From the NCBI RefSeq assembly GCF_048270265.1, contig NZ_JBLWTD010000017.1, positions 1 through 62,173 of the forward strand: a DNA stretch of 62,173 nucleotides, written 5' to 3'. Made by a program: the position numbers and the translations under genes. This document shows, piece after piece, positions 1-8,617 of this stretch. This stretch comes from Maricaulis sp048270265. Lineage in GTDB: Bacteria; Pseudomonadota; Alphaproteobacteria; Caulobacterales; Maricaulaceae. Under the pieces are notes generated by a model. The model did not search any database and was not told the DNA's origin. It saw only the letters and a list, made by a program, of their open reading frames with translations. The number at the start of each line of letters is the position of its first letter. Positions within the stretch are counted from its first letter, which is position 1.

Positions 1-142
1 AGTGCAGCAATTACTCAAGATACGGGGGGCGGCATGCCACGCGGACCCCAATCCTTGTCCACAGCCCCCTTTACGGGCCGAAGCGGAAAGGGCATAGCCT
101 GCGGCGAAAATGCTACACTTTTTTGAGGCCTGTGGACCCGTC

Positions 143-1693
143 ATGGTTGCAAAGCAAATGAGCCGCACGTATTCGGCGTGGCCGTGGGAGACGGCCGCGG
201 CCATGCTGATTCTCGGCATCGGAATCGCGCGCATCGTGGCGCTCGCGCTCAACCCTATCGAGCTTTACGCCGATGAATCCCAATACTGGGTGTGGTCGCT
301 GCAGCTCGATTGGGGCTATTTCTCGAAGCCGCCGATGATCGCCTGGCTGATTCACCTGATGACGACGTTGTTCGGCGACAGCGATTTCAGCGTCCGGCTC
401 GCCTCACCGGTCCTGCACACGATCACCGCCAGCTTCCTCTTCCTCAGCGCCCGCCAGCTCTGGGATGCCCGTACCGGCTTCTGGACGGCGCTGATCTATC
501 TGACGATCCCGTCCATGTGGATTTCCGGGGCCGTGATCTCGACCGACGTACCGGTCATGTGCGCCTGGTCGGGGGCGCTTTACGCCCTGATCCGCCTGCG
601 CTCCGGCGGCGGCTGGGCCAGTGCGGCCGGGCTGGGACTGGCGATCGGTCTCGGCTTCCTGTCCAAATACGCGATGATCTATTTCGTGCTCGGCCTCGGC
701 ATCACGCTGGTGATCGATGCCCCGACGCGCGCCGCCCTGCTCAATCTTCGTGGTGCCCTGGCCCTGCTGATCGCCCTGGCCCTGCTGACACCGAATATCC
801 TGTGGAACGCGGCGCATGATTTCGCGACGGTCAGCCACACCGCCGCCAATGCGAACTGGGGCGGCGAACTGGGTCACCCCGGCGAGCTGTTCGAATTTCT
901 CGTCGGCCAGCTGGGCATTTTCGGCCCCGCCCTCTTCCCGGTCCTCGTCGTCGTACTCGGCGGGATCGTCTGGCATTTCCGCCAGGCGCCGGCGGAGTCA
1001 CGCCTGCTCGCCGCCTTCATCCTGCCGATCCTGCTGACGGTCTGTGTCGAGGCCTTCATCAGCCGCGCCCATGCCAACTGGGCCAGCGTCGCCTATGTGG
1101 CCTCCTCATTGCTGGTGGCGGCCTTCCTCCTGCGCGGCCCTGCCTGGCGCCGCGGCCTGCTCTACGGATCCATCGCCTTTCACACCGCGCTCGGCCTGTT
1201 TATCGCCATCGTGGTCGTCAACCCGACCTTCGTGGAAGCGCTCGGGCTGGAGAACAGCACCAAACGCGTACGCGCCTGGGACGAGACGACCGCCGCGATC
1301 AGCGAGGCGGGCCTGGCGAGCGATTACAGCGCCATCGTGTTCGACGACCGCAATATCTTCCACCAGATGCAGCGCTATGGCAGCACCGGGGACCGGCCGC
1401 TGCAGATGTGGTTGCGCTATGAAGGCCCGGTCAATCACGCGGAACAGGAATGGCCACTGGCCGACGGGTATGCCGACCCGGTCCTGATCGTCTCGCACCG
1501 CCCGCTGGAAGTGCAGAAAATGCGCGAGGACTTCGACCTGTTCGAACCCGCCGGCAGCCTCTCCATCGCGCTGGATGGCGACAAGACTCGCGAATTCACG
1601 CTGTGGCGGGCGCAGGGCTATCACCGCGTCGGGCGCAATGATGCCTATGAAGCGCGCTGGCTCGACAGCGGGGATGACGATCAGACTGACTAG
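143..1693 (+). CDS. GT39-family (ArnT/PMT-like) membrane glycosyltransferase
   Basis: Polytopic inner-membrane protein of about 516 residues. A first hydrophobic segment is followed by a periplasmic-type loop with the acidic motif YADESQYWVW and then KPPMIAWL, as in dolichyl-phosphate-mannose/ArnT-like transferases, where the Asp of this loop is catalytic. About ten more hydrophobic stretches follow, then a soluble C-terminal region of about 130 residues. The family moves a sugar from a polyprenyl-phosphate carrier to a lipid, glycan or protein; the acceptor cannot be read here. ATG codons at 110, 143 and 158 are all in frame. I chose 143 as the middle option, but no start has a convincing ribosome binding site. 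It converges with argC with no gap. Confidence 0.8.
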   Translation: MVAKQMSRTYSAWPWETAAAMLILGIGIARIVALALNPIELYADESQYWVWSLQLDWGYFSKPPMIAWLIHLMTTLFGDSDFSVRLASPVLHTITASFLFLSARQLWDARTGFWTALIYLTIPSMWISGAVISTDVPVMCAWSGALYALIRLRSGGGWASAAGLGLAIGLGFLSKYAMIYFVLGLGITLVIDAPTRAALLNLRGALALLIALALLTPNILWNAAHDFATVSHTAANANWGGELGHPGELFEFLVGQLGIFGPALFPVLVVVLGGIVWHFRQAPAESRLLAAFILPILLTVCVEAFISRAHANWASVAYVASSLLVAAFLLRGPAWRRGLLYGSIAFHTALGLFIAIVVVNPTFVEALGLENSTKRVRAWDETTAAISEAGLASDYSAIVFDDRNIFHQMQRYGSTGDRPLQMWLRYEGPVNHAEQEWPLADGYADPVLIVSHRPLEVQKMREDFDLFEPAGSLSIALDGDKTREFTLWRAQGYHRVGRNDAYEARWLDSGDDDQTD

Positions 1694-2623
1694 CTATTCG
1701 GGCAGACCCAGGGCCAGACACAGATTCTGCAGCGCCTGCACTGCAGCGCCCTTGAGCAGATTGTCGAGGGCACAAACGACGACGGCATGACGGCCGTCTG
1801 CGCTGAGGCCGAAACCGCCAATCACCGCTCCCGGCGCATCGGCACCATCGCGAATTTCCGGCATGTCGGAAGTCACCCGCACCAGCGGCTCATCGCGATA
1901 GGCGTCCTCATAGAGGGCGATCAGCGCCTCACGCGTCACCGGCTCGCCGAGGGCGATATGCACCGTGGCGAGGATGCCGCGAAAGAAGGCCGCAACATGA
2001 GGCGTGAAGCGGACCTCGCAGCCGAGATGGCGCGACATTTCCTGCTCGTGCAGATGCCCGGTCAGGGCATAGGGCATGAGATTGTCGCGCAGGGCATCCG
2101 GGTCATTCTTGCGCGACGGCGTCGTGCCGGCGCCGGAATAGCCCGAGACACCGAATACGTGCGGCTGGGAGGCCAGCCGCTCGCGCAGGGGCGCGATCGC
2201 CAGCTGCCCCGCCGTGGCATAGCAACCCGGATTGGCAATCCGCGTCGCCCGGCTCAGGGCATCGCGGCCATAAATCTCCGGCAGGCCATAGGTCCAGCTC
2301 GCGTCGAAACGATAGTCCGCCGACAGGTCAATAATCACTGTCTGCGGACATGCCGCATTGATGGCCGCAACGAAGGGAGCGGAGGCGCCATTGGGCAGGG
2401 CGAGAATGACGGCATCGGCCGGGCGGCCGGCAACCGCGTCAGCCGACAGGGATTCGAACATCAGCCCGGTGCCGACTTCCGGCGCCAGATCACTCACCGG
2501 CTGGCCCGCCAGTTCACGCGAACTGGCGAACACCAGCTCAAGATCCGAACGCGCCGCGATCAGCCGCAATAATTCACGACCGGTATGCCCGCGGGCGCCG
2601 ACCAGGCCGACGGTCCGCGTCAT
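1694..2623 (-). CDS. argC: N-acetyl-gamma-glutamyl-phosphate reductase
   Basis: Third enzyme of the acetylated arginine route: NADPH-dependent reduction of N-acetylglutamyl phosphate to the semialdehyde. The N-terminus carries the dinucleotide-binding pattern GLVGARGHTGRELLRL. The catalytic cysteine lies in NPGCYAT (Cys134), and the HLHEQEM and HVAAFFRGI segments follow as in the family. At 309 residues it is the shorter ArgC type. Its ATG overlaps the stop of the kinase/synthase gene by 4 bases, which indicates translational coupling in the operon carbamoyltransferase - kinase/synthase - argC. Confidence 0.95.
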   Translation of the reverse strand: MTRTVGLVGARGHTGRELLRLIAARSDLELVFASSRELAGQPVSDLAPEVGTGLMFESLSADAVAGRPADAVILALPNGASAPFVAAINAACPQTVIIDLSADYRFDASWTYGLPEIYGRDALSRATRIANPGCYATAGQLAIAPLRERLASQPHVFGVSGYSGAGTTPSRKNDPDALRDNLMPYALTGHLHEQEMSRHLGCEVRFTPHVAAFFRGILATVHIALGEPVTREALIALYEDAYRDEPLVRVTSDMPEIRDGADAPGAVIGGFGLSADGRHAVVVCALDNLLKGAAVQALQNLCLALGLPE

Positions 2624-3948
2624 GACAGCGGCTCCAGCGTTGGTTTCAGATCGAAAATCCGGGTGACGACACCGTCAATCTCGGCCGGGCGGATGCCCTC
2701 GCCGCGCCAGAACACGGTCCACTCGTCACGGCGGATCGCGCCGTCGCACTCGTCGAAATAGAAGCCATTCACCGGATTGGAGGTGCGCGAGCGCCAGATC
2801 AGGCGCGGCGCATATTCGACCAGCCGGTTCCACACCGTGCGGCCCAATCCTTCACCGCGCGCATCGTCGAGCACGGCGAATTTGTCGAGATAGACCCAGT
2901 CATCAAGCCGGGTTGTGATCGCGGCTGCGCGATAGCTGTCGGTGACGAAGGCCTGGTCGAGCTCCAGCGAGTCCCAATAGCCGGCGATCGGACGGCGGCC
3001 GAAAGCCTTGGTCACCAGCGCGTCGAGACGGTCGAGATCAAGATCCGCCTTGGCGCCGGTGGCGATGATCTTTTCACCGCGCCGGATCAGCGTGCCGGCA
3101 CCGGCATGGGTGAAGAGCTCACGCGCCAGTTCGGCCGGGCTGGTGATCGAGACCGAGCTGGAGAGCGGCAGATCATCGAGCAGGCGCTTGATCTCTTCCA
3201 GCTTCAGCCGCATGCCGCCATTGACCCAGTCGGCCTTGATCAGCGTCTGGTAATCCGTCGCCAGGTTGATCGAGGAGAGCACATCGCCCCACTCGTCGAG
3301 CAGACCGCCGGTTCCGGTCAGGAAGACGACCTTGTAGGGCTGCAGCGCATGCACAAGGGCGCGGACGGCGGAATCGGCATTGATATTGACCAGGCGCCCG
3401 TCATGGGTTTCGCCCAGACAGCCAAGGATGGCGGCCTGACCGGCGCGTGCCGCAGCGGCGACAAGTTCGAGATGGATTTTCGTCGGCTCGCCAACACGGC
3501 CGAGCTTGTCCTCGTCGATGAGCTCCGCCTCGAACACACCGCGCGGTACGGCCGCAGCGCGCCCGCCGGCTTCGCGGATCGCGTCGACCAGCTGGAGATT
3601 GGCCTGGGTGAGCGTGTCGCGAATGATCGGGATCGCGTCCTCGCGGGTCACCCGCAGGCCATTGATGCGTTCGGTCCCGATGCCCGCTTCAGACAGTGCC
3701 GCATCCAGCTGCGGGCCGCCGCCATGGACAACGACCGGGGAGAGGCCGACCGATTGCAGGAAAGCCAGGGCCGTGGAGAGGCCTTCGAGATCCTCCTGGA
3801 TCACCGCACCGCCAACCTTGATGACGGCGAAACGTTCCTGGTCGACACCTGAAAAGCGTTGCAGGTATTCGCGGATCTCCTTGCCGTCGCGCATGTGCGA
3901 CAGGAGCCGGACAATGGTCGGGCGGACGCCCGGGAGCTGGGACGTCAC
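2620..3948 (-). CDS. argB: Bifunctional N-acetylglutamate kinase / N-acetylglutamate synthase (NAGK-NAGS fusion)
   Basis: A 442-residue two-domain protein. Residues about 35-290 form an amino-acid kinase domain (VIKVGGAVIQ, VVHGGGPQLDAAL) for phosphorylation of N-acetylglutamate. Residues about 300-442 form a GNAT acetyltransferase domain (FAVLDDARGEGLGRTVWNRL, then a C-terminal WRSRTSNPVNGFYF segment) that makes N-acetylglutamate from glutamate and acetyl-CoA. This architecture is known from Xanthomonas and Maricaulis and resembles vertebrate NAGS. The protein starts inside the 3' end of the carbamoyltransferase gene (4-base overlap). Arginine feedback is expected from the family but cannot be read from the sequence. 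Confidence 0.93.
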   Translation of the reverse strand: MTSQLPGVRPTIVRLLSHMRDGKEIREYLQRFSGVDQERFAVIKVGGAVIQEDLEGLSTALAFLQSVGLSPVVVHGGGPQLDAALSEAGIGTERINGLRVTREDAIPIIRDTLTQANLQLVDAIREAGGRAAAVPRGVFEAELIDEDKLGRVGEPTKIHLELVAAAARAGQAAILGCLGETHDGRLVNINADSAVRALVHALQPYKVVFLTGTGGLLDEWGDVLSSINLATDYQTLIKADWVNGGMRLKLEEIKRLLDDLPLSSSVSITSPAELARELFTHAGAGTLIRRGEKIIATGAKADLDLDRLDALVTKAFGRRPIAGYWDSLELDQAFVTDSYRAAAITTRLDDWVYLDKFAVLDDARGEGLGRTVWNRLVEYAPRLIWRSRTSNPVNGFYFDECDGAIRRDEWTVFWRGEGIRPAEIDGVVTRIFDLKPTLEPLS

Positions 3949-4955
3949 TTGACCGCTCCCTGGCTGGCGAGTGCCTCCATGACCGCCTGCTGCACGGGCA
4001 GACGGTTGGCCGCCTCCTCGATACCGAGGAAGGCGGGACTGTCGACGACCGCATCGGCGATCTTCACATTGCGGCGCATCGGCAGGCAGTGGCTGACGGT
4101 GGCATTATTGGTCAACGCCATTTTTTCCGGCGTGATCATGAAATCCCTGCCCTTGGCGCGGAAGGGCGCCTCGTCTTCCCAATGGCCGTAGAAGGGCAGC
4201 GCGCCCCAGCTCTTGGCATAGACGGCATCGGCGCCGGTATAGGCGGCCTCGACATCAGTGGTCATGGTGACAGAGCCGCCACCCTCGGCGGTGAAGCGCT
4301 CGGCGGCGCCCATATAGCGCTCGTCGAGACGATAGCGCTCATCGGGCACCAGAAGGCGGACATTCATGCCGAACTTGGCCGCCATCAGCAGGGCCGAATT
4401 GGCGACAGCCGTATTGAGCGGCTTGGGATGCGGCACCCAGGTCAGAAGGAAGGTCTTGTCCTGCACCGCGCCGATCCGCTCCTGCAGCGCCAGCATCATC
4501 GCCAGTTCCTGACAGGGATGGACGATGGTCTCCATATTGATCACGGGCACGGTCGAATGCTTGGCGAAGGCCGAAATCATCGGATCCTCGCGCTCGGCCG
4601 CCCAGTCCTTGAACTCGGGGAAGCAGCGGATCGCGATCAGATCGACATAGCTCGACAACACGCGCGCCGCCTCGCGCACATGTTCCTCGGCGGTGCCGTC
4701 CATGACCGCACCGTCGGCGAATTCCAGGGGCCAGGTCGCGCCCTTGGCGTCGAGCACGATGGCGTGGCCGCCCATTTTCGTGGCGCCAATATCGAAGGAC
4801 GTGCGCGTGCGCAGCGACGGGTTGAAGAAGAGCAGCGCAATCGACTTGCCTTCAAGCGCTCGGCTGACCGTCCCGGATTTGAAGGCCGAGGCGCGGTCGA
4901 GCAGCCCCTGCAGTTCCGGGCGGGTCCAGTCGGCAGTCGTAAGAAAATGGCGCAT
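3945..4955 (-). CDS. argF': N-acetylornithine carbamoyltransferase (AOTCase)
   Basis: Aspartate/ornithine carbamoyltransferase fold, 336 residues from the chosen ATG. The carbamoyl-phosphate loop reads SLRTRT (residues 47-52) and HPCQELA follows. It aligns, from memory, far better with Xanthomonas acetylornithine carbamoyltransferase than with ornithine carbamoyltransferases: VMDG-x2-EEH (Glu90/Glu91), VINMETIVHPCQELA, HPKPLNTAVANSAL, YAKSWGALPF and SHCLPMRRNVK. The product would be N-acetylcitrulline. An in-frame ATG at 5003 exists, but homology begins at MRHFLTTADW, so 4955 is preferred. First gene of the arginine operon. Confidence 0.88.
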   Translation of the reverse strand: MRHFLTTADWTRPELQGLLDRASAFKSGTVSRALEGKSIALLFFNPSLRTRTSFDIGATKMGGHAIVLDAKGATWPLEFADGAVMDGTAEEHVREAARVLSSYVDLIAIRCFPEFKDWAAEREDPMISAFAKHSTVPVINMETIVHPCQELAMMLALQERIGAVQDKTFLLTWVPHPKPLNTAVANSALLMAAKFGMNVRLLVPDERYRLDERYMGAAERFTAEGGGSVTMTTDVEAAYTGADAVYAKSWGALPFYGHWEDEAPFRAKGRDFMITPEKMALTNNATVSHCLPMRRNVKIADAVVDSPAFLGIEEAANRLPVQQAVMEALASQGAVK

Positions 4956-5197
4956 CTCGGTCTCGAAATCTCGTAATGGCGGGAAAGGCAGACACCCGGC
5001 CATAAGACCGGGCGCTGTTTATGTCCATAAGTCATTACAAGACTGGCGAGTTGACGCCAAATGCTAGTTCCCGCTCCGGCAAAGTCCGGGAGCAGATAGA
5101 AGCGCGATCAGGCACAACTCGCTCATGCCGAACGATGGAATTTCGCCCGGCGTGTGAATTCTTGATCAGAGACCGAAACGGCCGGCCAGAATCCGGT

Positions 5198-5527
5198 CTA
5201 GTTCGGCGAAAAGGCCTGACCCCGGCGCATCCGTCGGAGCGACCGCTCCGCAGCCTCCTCGGCCTGCTCTGTCTGCCGCCGCGTCATGCAAAGCCGTTCG
5301 CGAAAATTGCTGCCCGTCTGGCGGCGCCAATGGCAGATGACTTCTTCTTCGGCTTCCTCGGCGACCTGCGTCTCGGCAGGCTCGGCTTCGGCGACGACCG
5401 GCTCGTCCTGGCTCATCCCGGTGTCGGCCGGGGCGGGCGCCGGATCGGTCTGGTCCTGGGCGCTCGCTGCGCCCGCAGTAAAGGCCAGGCCGGCAGCGGC
5501 AAGGCCTGCGACTAAAAATCGTTTCAT
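5198..5527 (-). CDS. Small exported protein, GSNFRER-type paralogue 1
   Basis: A 109-residue protein of unknown function. A classical signal peptide (MKRFLVAGLAAAGLAFTAG, cleavage after ASA) is followed by an acidic, Ala/Pro/Glu-rich linker (about residues 25-62). A compact basic domain follows: ICHWRRQTGSNFRERLC, then TRRQTEQAEEAAERSLRRMR. The two cysteines of that domain could form a disulfide in the periplasm. A good ribosome binding site (GGGAGAAGG) precedes the ATG. The next gene upstream on the same strand encodes a second copy of the domain, so the pair probably arose by duplication. Confidence 0.8.
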   Translation of the reverse strand: MKRFLVAGLAAAGLAFTAGAASAQDQTDPAPAPADTGMSQDEPVVAEAEPAETQVAEEAEEEVICHWRRQTGSNFRERLCMTRRQTEQAEEAAERSLRRMRRGQAFSPN

Positions 5528-5676
5528 GCCCTTCTCCCTCGACTCTCACAATCCAGCCGCAACGCAAGCGGAGGCGGCTACGGAACGTCGGATATATATC
5601 ACGCAGGGCTGAAACATACTATCCAGCAAGCAAGATCCGGCCTTCGATGCCGGCCTTTGGAGCGCGGACTTGCGGG

Positions 5677-6033
5677 CTAGAAGCCGCGGATGCGTCGCAG
5701 GGTGTAGACGGCCTGTTGCCGTTCCCGCTCGGCCTGGAAACGGGTCTTGCAGCGGCGCTCGCGGAAATTGCTGCCACTGCGGGTTCGCCAGCTGCACACG
5801 ACCGCCCCCGGCCCCTGCGCCTCGACGATAATCGTGTCTTCGCTGTCGGATTGAGGATCAAGGCGTGGCGAATTGGCAGCCTGGCGCAGCGATTCCAGGT
5901 ACAGAAGCTCGGCAGCCTGGTCTGAAACGGCCTCGGCTGGCGAGAGCACGGGGTCGCTGGTGGCCTGACCCTCGGCAGCAGCGCCGAGCAGCAAGGCTGC
6001 GGCGACTGCGGTCATCCGGGTTGTCTCCAGCAT
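5677..6033 (-). CDS. Small exported protein, GSNFRER-type paralogue 2
   Basis: A 118-residue unknown protein with an N-terminal hydrophobic signal (MTAVAAALLLGAAAEGQA) and a polar linker. Its C-terminal basic domain, VCSWRTRSGSNFRERRCKT followed by RFQAERERQQAVYTLRRIRG, matches the neighbouring 5198-5527 product residue for residue at C-x-W-R, GSNFRER and C-x-T-R. The start at 6033 has GGAG nine bases upstream; an in-frame ATG at 6096 would put a non-signal-like leader in front. Cell location is predicted to be periplasmic. Function is unknown. Confidence 0.75.
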   Translation of the reverse strand: MLETTRMTAVAAALLLGAAAEGQATSDPVLSPAEAVSDQAAELLYLESLRQAANSPRLDPQSDSEDTIIVEAQGPGAVVCSWRTRSGSNFRERRCKTRFQAERERQQAVYTLRRIRGF

Positions 6034-6204
6034 GGCGTACGCTCCGGTGCAGGTTTGCGCGCAAAGGCGTGAAAGCCGATGCGTCCATGGTCGCACGGAC
6101 GGGCGCGGGAGACAATATTGCCACCATCCGAGCGGGTCCGGCAGAAGGACTGGAAATCAGGCGGGGCCTGTGAAACAAGCAATCCGAACTGAAAGGGTTA
6201 CCCC

Positions 6205-6987
6205 ATGTCCGTCATCGCCATCATTCCTGCCCGCTACGCTTCCGGCCGCTTTCCGGGCAAGCCGCTCGAAAAGATCGCCGGACGCATGATGATCGAGCGG
6301 GTCTGGCGCTCGGCCGGCGCCGCACCCGGCGTCGACCGCGTCGTCGTCGCCACCGATGACGAGCGCATTGTCGACGCCGTCCGCGGGTTTGGCGGCGAAG
6401 CCGTGATGACGGATTCGGCCTGCCGCAATGGCACCGAGCGTGCCCTTGACGCCGTGAAACGGCTCGGAAGCGATGCCGAGATCATCATCAATGTCCAGGG
6501 TGATGCCGCCCTGATCCCGCCCTGGGTAATCGGCGATGTCGCCACCGCCATGCGCGCCGATTCCGGCCTCGCCATGGCGACCCCGGCCGTGAAAATGCCC
6601 GAGGAGACCGCTATTCGCATGCGCGAGATGAAGGCCAAGGGCATTGTCGGCGGCACGACCGTCGTCTTCAACCGGGCGATGGATGCGCTGTACTTCTCCA
6701 AGGGCGTCATCCCCTTCCAGCGTCATCCCGAAGCCGGCACCCCAACCTGGCAGCATATCGGCCTCTATGGCTATCGCCGCGAGACGCTGGAGCGCATCGT
6801 CGCGCTCGAGCCTTCACCGCTGGAGAAGGCCGAGAGCCTGGAACAATTGCGCGCCCTAGAAAACGGCATCCCGATCCGCATCGTGCCGACCGATTATCGC
6901 GGCCGTTCGGCCTGGTCGGTTGATGCGCCGGAAGATGTGCCGGTGGTCGAGGGCATTATAGCCCGCGAAGGCGAGCTGGTGCCATGA
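6205..6987 (+). CDS. kdsB: KdsB-like 3-deoxy-manno-octulosonate (or related 2-keto sugar) cytidylyltransferase
   Basis: A 260-residue nucleotidyltransferase that activates a 3-deoxy-2-keto sugar acid with CTP, normally Kdo for lipid A core. It begins with the family signature IIPARYASGRFPGKPL and contains VATDDERI, NVQGD, WQHIGLYGYRRETL and EPSPLEKAESLEQLRAL, all typical of KdsB. The usual VQGDEP motif reads VQGDAA, and the late GVDTPEDL reads SVDAPEDV, so the substrate could differ from Kdo; the metal-binding Asp residues are kept. A purine-rich GAAAGGG lies upstream of the ATG. The stop overlaps the next gene by 4 bases. Confidence 0.82.
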   Translation: MSVIAIIPARYASGRFPGKPLEKIAGRMMIERVWRSAGAAPGVDRVVVATDDERIVDAVRGFGGEAVMTDSACRNGTERALDAVKRLGSDAEIIINVQGDAALIPPWVIGDVATAMRADSGLAMATPAVKMPEETAIRMREMKAKGIVGGTTVVFNRAMDALYFSKGVIPFQRHPEAGTPTWQHIGLYGYRRETLERIVALEPSPLEKAESLEQLRALENGIPIRIVPTDYRGRSAWSVDAPEDVPVVEGIIAREGELVP

Positions 6988-7610
6988 GCAAGGTCCTGCT
7001 GGCCCGTCACGGCAATACTTTCGGCCCCGGCGACAAGGTCGTCTGGGTCGGCGCCAAGGAAGATCTGCCGCTCGTGCCCAAGGGCGAGGAACAGGCCGCG
7101 GCGCTCGGCAATGCCCTGCGTCAGGCGCGTCTGACACCGGAACGCATCATCACCGGCCCGCTCCAGCGCACCCGCCGCGCGGCGGAACTGGTGGCCGTGC
7201 TCTCGGGCTTCCACGGCAAGATCGAGATCGATGAACGCCTGCGCGAGATCGATTATGGCTCCTGGGGCGGCAAGTCCTGCGACGAGATTATCGCCGAATT
7301 CGGCGCCGAGGCGCATCGCACCTGGAATGATGAACATCGCCGGCCCGAGGGCGTTGACTGGTCTCCGGATGAGGCAACCCTGCGCACCAATGCCCTGGCC
7401 GTCATGCAGGACGCCGCGCAGAGCCGGCGCTTCACCCTCGTGATCACTTCAAACGGGGTGCTGCGCTATATGCATGGCGTGCTCGGCGGCGAGGATCATG
7501 ATGCCAAGGTGAAGACTGGTAATATCTGTGCGGTCGATATTGAAGCGGGCCAGCGCCTGTTCTGGAATGAAGCGCCGGACGCAGAAAGGCTGAAGACCGT
7601 CTTCGGCTGA
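6984..7610 (+). CDS. Histidine phosphatase family protein (phosphoglycerate-mutase-like)
   Basis: A 208-residue branch-1 histidine phosphatase. The phosphohistidine motif ARHGNT is at residues 7-12. The second conserved region is SGPLQRT-like (TGPLQRTRRAAEL), followed by the acidic LREIDYGSWGG motif. A late His would normally complete the site; here the segment reads VITSNGVLRYMHG, where the usual SHG is replaced by SNG. It is translationally coupled to the cytidylyltransferase (ATGA overlap), so a role in the same sugar-nucleotide route, for example removing a sugar phosphate, is plausible but inferred. Confidence 0.8.
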   Translation: MSKVLLARHGNTFGPGDKVVWVGAKEDLPLVPKGEEQAAALGNALRQARLTPERIITGPLQRTRRAAELVAVLSGFHGKIEIDERLREIDYGSWGGKSCDEIIAEFGAEAHRTWNDEHRRPEGVDWSPDEATLRTNALAVMQDAAQSRRFTLVITSNGVLRYMHGVLGGEDHDAKVKTGNICAVDIEAGQRLFWNEAPDAERLKTVFG

Positions 7611-7618
7611 GACTGGAC

Positions 7619-8515
7619 TCAACAGGCCTCGGATTGCTGGATCGCCGATGCCAGCGCCTCGGCGAGCGCGCGCACCCGTCGCGGCTGGGCCCGGCCGGGC
7701 GGGAAGAGCATCTGCACCGGCGAGGCCGGCTGGGCATGCTCCGAAAGAAGCTCCACCAGCCTGCCCGCACGGATGTCCGCAGCGACATCGAGTTCGGATT
7801 TGAGCGCGATCCCGTATCCGGCCAGACACCATTGGTGTACCAGCGCCCCGTCATTGGAAACCCTGTCACCGCGCACCGGCACGATCTGTTGCCGGGCACC
7901 GGCGCCGAAATGCCAGGGACTGTCGAGATTGCCGCCGAACCGCATCAGCAGGCAGTTATGGCGCTTCAGATCGACGGGCCGTTTCGGGCTGCCGTGACGG
8001 GCAATATAGTCCGGCGCGGCGCACAATACGCGCCGGCGCAGACCCAGAGCGCGCACGCGCAAGGTGCTGTCGGTGACCGTCCCGAAACGCACGGCGATAT
8101 CGAAGCCCTGCCCGACAATGTCGACATAGCCGTCGGTGAGGGAAAGCTCGATACTGATCGCCGGGTGCTCCGCGAGAAAGCGATTGATCTCGGCGGAGAC
8201 AATGGTGCGCCCCAGATCGCTTGGCGCGCTGACCCGGATCGGCCCGGTCAAGGTCTGGGCACCATGGCGGATGCGGGTCTCGAGATCCTCGACCTCGCCG
8301 AGCACCGACTTGGCGCCCTCGGCCAGAGCGCGGCCCTCCTCGGTCAGACTGATGGCGCGCGTCGTTCGGTTGAGCAGGACAACGCCGTAATGCGCCTCAA
8401 GCGCCGCAAGACGCTCCGATACCGTGGTCGAGGACAGGCCGGTCTCACGGCCGGCCGCGGTCAGGCTGCCCTTCTCGATGATCTTGAGGAAGAGCGCGAT
8501 ATTGGCGAGGAGCAT
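7619..8515 (-). CDS. LysR-family transcriptional regulator
   Basis: A 298-residue LTTR. The winged HTH is at residues 1-60 (ALFLKIIEKGSLTAAGRETGLSSTTVSERLAALE), followed by a periplasmic-binding-like effector domain ending near LAEALASAIQQ. The ATG at 8515 has GGAGG nine bases upstream and gives a standard LTTR N-terminus; longer readings of the frame add unrelated sequence. It is divergent from a monooxygenase/oxidoreductase pair across a short region with two nested inverted repeats, so it probably controls that pair and itself. Confidence 0.92.
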   Translation of the reverse strand: MLLANIALFLKIIEKGSLTAAGRETGLSSTTVSERLAALEAHYGVVLLNRTTRAISLTEEGRALAEGAKSVLGEVEDLETRIRHGAQTLTGPIRVSAPSDLGRTIVSAEINRFLAEHPAISIELSLTDGYVDIVGQGFDIAVRFGTVTDSTLRVRALGLRRRVLCAAPDYIARHGSPKRPVDLKRHNCLLMRFGGNLDSPWHFGAGARQQIVPVRGDRVSNDGALVHQWCLAGYGIALKSELDVAADIRAGRLVELLSEHAQPASPVQMLFPPGRAQPRRVRALAEALASAIQQSEAC

Positions 8516-8566
8516 GAAGCCTTGCCTCCGGCCTGGCGGAGCTGAAGCCCGGAAGGCATCCACCAT

Positions 8567-8617
8567 TATCCGGGAAATCCGGATTATGCTTCCGCATAAT
8601 GTTTGTTTTCCCGGATA
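8567..8617. promoter_or_regulatory. Nested inverted repeats in the LysR/ABM divergent promoter
   Basis: Outer repeat TATCCGGGAAA (8567-8577) with exact complement TTTCCCGGATA (8607-8617); inner repeat ATTATGC (8583-8589) with GCATAAT (8594-8600). The arrangement fits two operator sites for the divergent LysR regulator, placed 46 bases from the ABM start. Confidence 0.6.

Noticed and set aside
3945..4955. Ordinary ornithine carbamoyltransferase
   Set aside because: The residues around the second substrate and the long blocks of sequence match the acetylornithine-type enzyme instead.
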